From contig CAJQUW010011534.1 in assembly GCA_907163375.1 (NCBI GenBank), positions 124,001-188,000 on the forward strand: a stretch of DNA of 64,000 nt, written 5' to 3'. Both the position numbers and the translations under genes were made by a program. The notes beneath the pieces are model-generated. The model made no database searches and was not told the DNA's origin. It was given only the letters and a program-made list of their open reading frames with translations. Below are positions 25,101 to 31,100 of this stretch, piece after piece (position 1 is the stretch's first letter; every line of letters begins with the position of its first letter). The DNA is from Prostheceraeus crozeri (lineage: Eukaryota > Platyhelminthes > Polycladida > Euryleptidae).

Positions 25101-28100
25101 CTAAGGTACAGTAGCTGTGTGTTCTACTCCCAACGTTACATTCACACCTCACTCAGTTCTTCAAATGTACAGAACGAGGTAAATTCATGATTTCATCATA
25201 AATCACAAAATCATCCAAAAAATTACGTGTGTGCCATGGCGGGCTAATTGGCCCGCCATGTGTGCAAATGAACGTACATTACATTTCATAAAAATAATGA
25301 ACATGTTAACATCTTATAGGCTAGTCTCAGAACAACACGTTTATGTCAACAGGAAAGTCGCATTGAGGTTTTTGAGACACAGAAGAACGTCAGACTTGCT
25401 TCATGATTAGATACGAAGGCTCAGGTTTGTTTATACTTCCAATGGATGATGGGATGCGATATAGTGCGATTAGCCGTGCAACGTCACAAAACAATCAGCA
25501 GAATTGGTTGCTCGGCAGTGTTCCTTGAAGTTAAAAAACCACAAAATTAGGATAGCTCCCTTCATGAAAAAGAAAAACAAGTGTAGGATGATTAGACAGG
25601 CTGCATGAGGTGACCGACTATTTCTCCTCGAACATATTATTCGTGAACATGTTGTTTTTGCAGCCCATTCAATTTCGAGAATTAAAACATTTTAGCGAAT
25701 GTTTATGAAGAACAGGGTTGACAATATCATTCCATTGCAAGTCATTCCACATCTTATCCACTTGTCAATCTAACAATGACTTGTCAATCATTGCGCGTGT
25801 TATCGCTATAAATCTTCAAGGTTACATGCAAAAACACCGTTGTTACTCACCACTCCGTCAACCTCCGAACGATGAGAAAACGTCTCTTACACCACTTATT
25901 GCGCTGACATTCATCCTTCTTTCTAAACCAGAGTAATTTTAGACAGAATCATAGGAAATAGAGGTTTATAGAAATATAGGGCTTGCTGATCAGTTATATT
26001 GTAGAGCTGATTTTCATCCTGTCTGTCGGCTTCCAGTTATGTTTGCAGTTGTTGTTCATCCTTGGGATCGCTAGTCGGACCTTCCTACCCCTACACCACG
26101 GATGTCCTGCTTCCCTGATGGCCTCCAATGATGTTTGCGGATGGTATCGAGCCTGGATCGTTAGGATCGTTAGTCAGACCTTCCTACCCCTACACCACGA
26201 ATGGCTAATTTCAGTTATCAAAAAATAAAAAGTCTCCTTAATGATGGAGAAAATGAAGAAAACTTTATCGAAGAGAATGGCAATTTGTTCTCCCATTCAG
26301 TCAGACAAAGCATGGATCGTTTTCAACCTTCTCAGGTCGACCTACCTATTATGATAGCAATCTTTGTTCATCTACGTCCTGTCCTGATACAGCTCCTTAT
26401 CGCTATGGCAACCTACTCCCAATAGGACCCATTGTCGAGGCGCGCTTTTGAGAAAGCGTCGTACTTGGCTTCATTTCGACTTTACAAGCTTCCTTCCGAA
26501 CTTTTTGAAAATCAAACCCCTTCATTCATATCAAACGCCGAATCAGCCAAACTCTTCATCCGAATCAACTGAGAAGGAAAGACTCCGCCTACTTTATAAA
26601 GCGGAACATCGAGCGCTAAATGAGACAATCTCCTCAACTTTGACACGCCGAGCTACTCATTCATCCGACGATGACTTGCTAGCTCAAGTGTGTGCAGTCA
26701 TGGTGAAAATCGACGCTTATTCTTCATCGTCCTGGTGTTTCCCCGCGCATCCGTACACCAGCAGAATTATATTGGCCTGGGTTCAGACGTAAGGTGGCAT
26801 TGCTTTCTCAAAGAAATATCGTTTCTCAACGAGATTCTATGCTAAGTGAAAGCTTCCAAATGAGAACGGTGGTGCCTTCCCAACAGGCCACCAGTCTCAC
26901 AAGGTTGTGGTTACCAAGCATTCAAGTGAGAGTGGTGGCACCTCCCCAACAGGAGGCCAGTCTCACACGGTTATGGTCAGTAAGCCCCATGAGAGTGCTG
27001 GCACCTCCACAGCAGGTGACCGGTCTCACAAGGTTATGGTTTGTAAGCGCTCAAGTGAGAGTGGTGGCACCTCCCCAACAGGAGGCCAGTCTCACACGGT
27101 TATGGTCAGTGAGCCCCATGAGAGTGCTGGCACCTCCCCAACAGGAGGCCAGTCTCACACGGTTATGGTCAGTCAGCCCCATGAGAGTGCTGGCACCTCC
27201 ACAGCAGGTGACCGGTCTCACAAGGTTATGGTTTGTAAGCGCTCAAGTGAGAGTGGTGGCACCTCCCAAGCAGGCAGTCAGTCTCAATATAATACAGGGC
27301 GATTTTATCAGTTGTCCATCTTAAACTCTCCGACCTGTGCATGATATAGAATTTTTTGAACGGTGATTGGCGGTTACAATAATGAATGATTGATACAACT
27401 TACCTTGATTAACTGTAGTGTCCGGAGCAGCTAGACCAACAGTTCCCTCTAGCACAGCGTGTGTCATACTGCCCAAACGTGGTGCAGAAACACCCCCAAG
27501 TAGAGGATTTCCATTGCCAGTGTCTCCTAATGGCACTGAGGGACCTCCCAGACCATAAAGAGAGTTAGGATCCTGCTTGACATTGACACTAGCGGCCCCC
27601 ATGTCACCAGGGGGACTTAACGCAGTAAGTGAGTTCAGCTTCGGTTCCAGCTTCGGTTGAAGGTCCATCCCTAACGAGCCGAAGCCTCGCGGAAATAAGT
27701 CTGCTGTAAATAAACAAGGATTATTGCAATACATTCAATCACTTTGACATGTTTGTCATGAAATCCATAATTGTCAATTGAAATTTTAAGAACTGATTGA
27801 AGGTCAATTTCTCGTTTCACGTCCGACAGGATTGGACACTAGGTGGTGGTACAAGCTGGTGACAAATTACTGCTGAAAATACTTCATGCCTATGAGATTA
27901 GCTGATAAAGTTTGATTTTAAAAAGGTCACGCAGTCAATAAAATCCATCCCATAAAGAAAAGCACTGTTTTGGGAGCATCAGAAGATCATTTCACGACAT
28001 TTGATGCACCGCAATATCAGAATGCAGTCAATACCTCTTCCATTAGTGACAACTAGTCAAGTTGTTTTGTTGTCAATGTGAATAAGCTTTTGATACATGT

Positions 28101-31100
28101 GGTAAATGTGCTGATTTTGTAGCAGTGCTTCCTTCATATCCCAAAAACTTCCCATACATAGATGCGTGTACAATGCACATATGTTGAGCATCCAAAAATT
28201 CAGCGGCGTAGATTAGAAGAAATAGTGTATAAATCTTCCACATTCAATTCACTACTGCGTCATCCCGAAAGATAGCAAATGATCTCTTATGATTGACTTT
28301 CCAGAAAGAACGTGCGGTGGATTGCAGTTACATAGTTGTGACATCCGTGCGACATTTGAAAATGTAGCACGAGCGAAGCCGAGTGTTTGATATCGAACGC
28401 GTGCGATGAGCAACTGCTATAAGATATCCATGGACTACTAGATGTGGAAGTCCTTTATAGATGCTAAACTAGAGTGCATGTATTCTATAGATGTCAATGA
28501 ACTAAGTTTGGGGTTTTGCTCACTCAATTCTTGAATGTACTATGTATTACTGTTTCCCGGAAAATGAGACAGGGCTCATACTGCATTTTCACTAAGAAGT
28601 TTGACCCTAAGACACATTTTTGAGGGACATCTTAGTTTGCAGGCAAAACAGATGCTAAGAAAAACGATCTACATTTACTTTGCATTTACAACATGCCTTT
28701 ATTCAGAAACTCACAGACAGCAATGTATTCAAAACAATCAATCTCTGGAAAGTCTTGCGTGAGACTGCTTTCATACTTCTTATCGTTTGTCTCGTTATTA
28801 TTAATAAGTGCCAAAAATACATACTTTGGAAAGGATGATGGCATAAACCGCATCACGCCAGTTTAAATCATTATATAAGTAATGCTCATCTCTTTCGCCG
28901 TAGTGATGCCCCTCAACTGGCGCTTATATAATAATCATTCTGAAAAAACATCCAACGTCACAAAATTGTGGAAATACGGTATGATTCATTTTTGTGCTAC
29001 AAAGGCCGCCGCAACGATGTAAATGAACTCGTAAAAGAAATATGCAGATCTATTGAAACAATTTTGGTCACAGGGAATTCGACTTCCCCAGATTGTAGTT
29101 ATTCACTTCGTACCTTTGAATGTGACCATCAAAAACGGTCACTTACAGAGCAGAAAATGTCATCTTTGCAATTACGTCATGAAATTTTATCTCAAGCTGG
29201 AAGTATGATAGTTCATTTCGCTGCAGTGTATGAATCACCACTTAAAATTTATCACTATTTGTCATGTACATATTCCGTGAACACAGAAGTATTGGGAATC
29301 ACTATAAGCAGTCAATTAAAGAAGGTACTTCAGAAGCTGACAAACAATCATTGTCTTTAACAGCCTTAAAAGATGGTCAATAGAATTTCGTCGGAAATTA
29401 CCTTTAAGGGTGAAGACCTCAGTTCACCGATGACTCACTACAAACAGTTCAAGTGCTATCAGCGAAGTGTTCATGATACCTACGCAAAACAGATAGGCCA
29501 ACTGCATAGCGAAAATGTCATTAATTGAAGCTTGAAGGATCGAAGAAACACTGAAGAACCACACAAATTTAATTTCTACCCAAGCTGGACTATGAGCCTC
29601 CGATATCGGTCATGTTACCAAATCGAAGTAGTAAAAATATAAATGCACATTTGCACTGATGGAATGAACAAATATCGATGGCAAAAATATTTCTTAGCAA
29701 TCGATCGACAGGGGCATCTGATCATAAAGCAGCAGATAAGAGTGGTGGTGAAGGTCTGATCAAATTATATTGTGAGGGAATTACCGATTTTCAACTGCAT
29801 CCAACTACTTTATCATGACTTCTAGTGATTTTTGTGATGCGGGAAAATCTTAAGGACATCTAAGTCTGAAAGATCTACAGTAAACAATAAATGTGCTATT
29901 AAATCAAAATTATGATATATGAATTCTACAAATCGATTCAACGCGCGGTTGTAACGAAATAAGAAAAATAATTTATACCGCTTCAGCTATTTTACAATAA
30001 TTCAACAGTTATAGAAGTTTAAAATGAAGCAGTATTACCTTCACGTCTTTCATTGGTATAATTTATACCAATGAAAGACGTGAAGGTAATACTGCTTCAT
30101 TTTATAATAAAGATAATATTGTTGTCACTGCGTTCCGAATCCTTGAACGCGTGAAAACGCATGGATTTCACGCGTTGAAGATATTCGAAAAGTGATGACT
30201 GAATACTATCATTATACTTATAAAAGGCGTTGGTCGCATTAATAAAAAAAAATCAGAAAGAAGATATGACCAAACAAGTGAACAGCATGATAAGAAAAAT
30301 GGAAACAGATACATTCACAGATGGAACTGGGACCACAAACCGCACCTCTATGGAGAAGTGAAGGCTGCGAGACTAATTCACTCTACTGTAACAGTAAATA
30401 GCTGCCCCAATTTTCGGAAGGCGAATGATCTTATGCAGCTCTTCACAATGAAGAATTACGACTCAGTTGGAGTGATGAATGATAGACAGTTTTGACTGGG
30501 TGCGCATCAGTACAGGAGTTCAAAGCTATCTACCTTTGCAGCACGACCAAATTAATGAGTGCCGTAGTTACGTTGTAATATGATTTGTGTATTTCATATT
30601 CTCCATGTATCATATAATCCTGACCACAATAATTTCACCTTATGATCATATTACAATGCCACTGTGATGTGTGTGTCTCTACATGATCATTGCTGTCCTC
30701 TCAAACATGCTTGCAGTTATAGATAATTGCTTACGACCACATATCTGCTTCTAAACACAGACAATCACATCAAAGTTGCTGCTTGCTTGCGTTTCACTAT
30801 TTATGTTTTAGGATTGTTATGTTATCGTTCAGCTGAACGGGAAGTCGCAAGCAATGAATGACAGGCAACTTTGAAAGTGAACAAATTATCAAAGCAGTAC
30901 ATCAAAATTTCCTGTTTTTCACTAAGATGTGCAACCGTCTCTCCAATACGAGTATGGTGCGGCAAAAATATCACCATCTGAACTCCGATATCGACCCGGA
31001 GTTTCTTTCACACAAGATGATGATAACGAAAATATCTTATACAGCGGAAACATAAAAACCTATGTAGATCACTACATGCATGTCTTCTGCATGACATTAT

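Noticed and set aside
28968-29360. 130-codon plus-strand frame in RXR intron 1
   Set aside because: No recognisable motif, start context or splice sites; composition like flanking intron.
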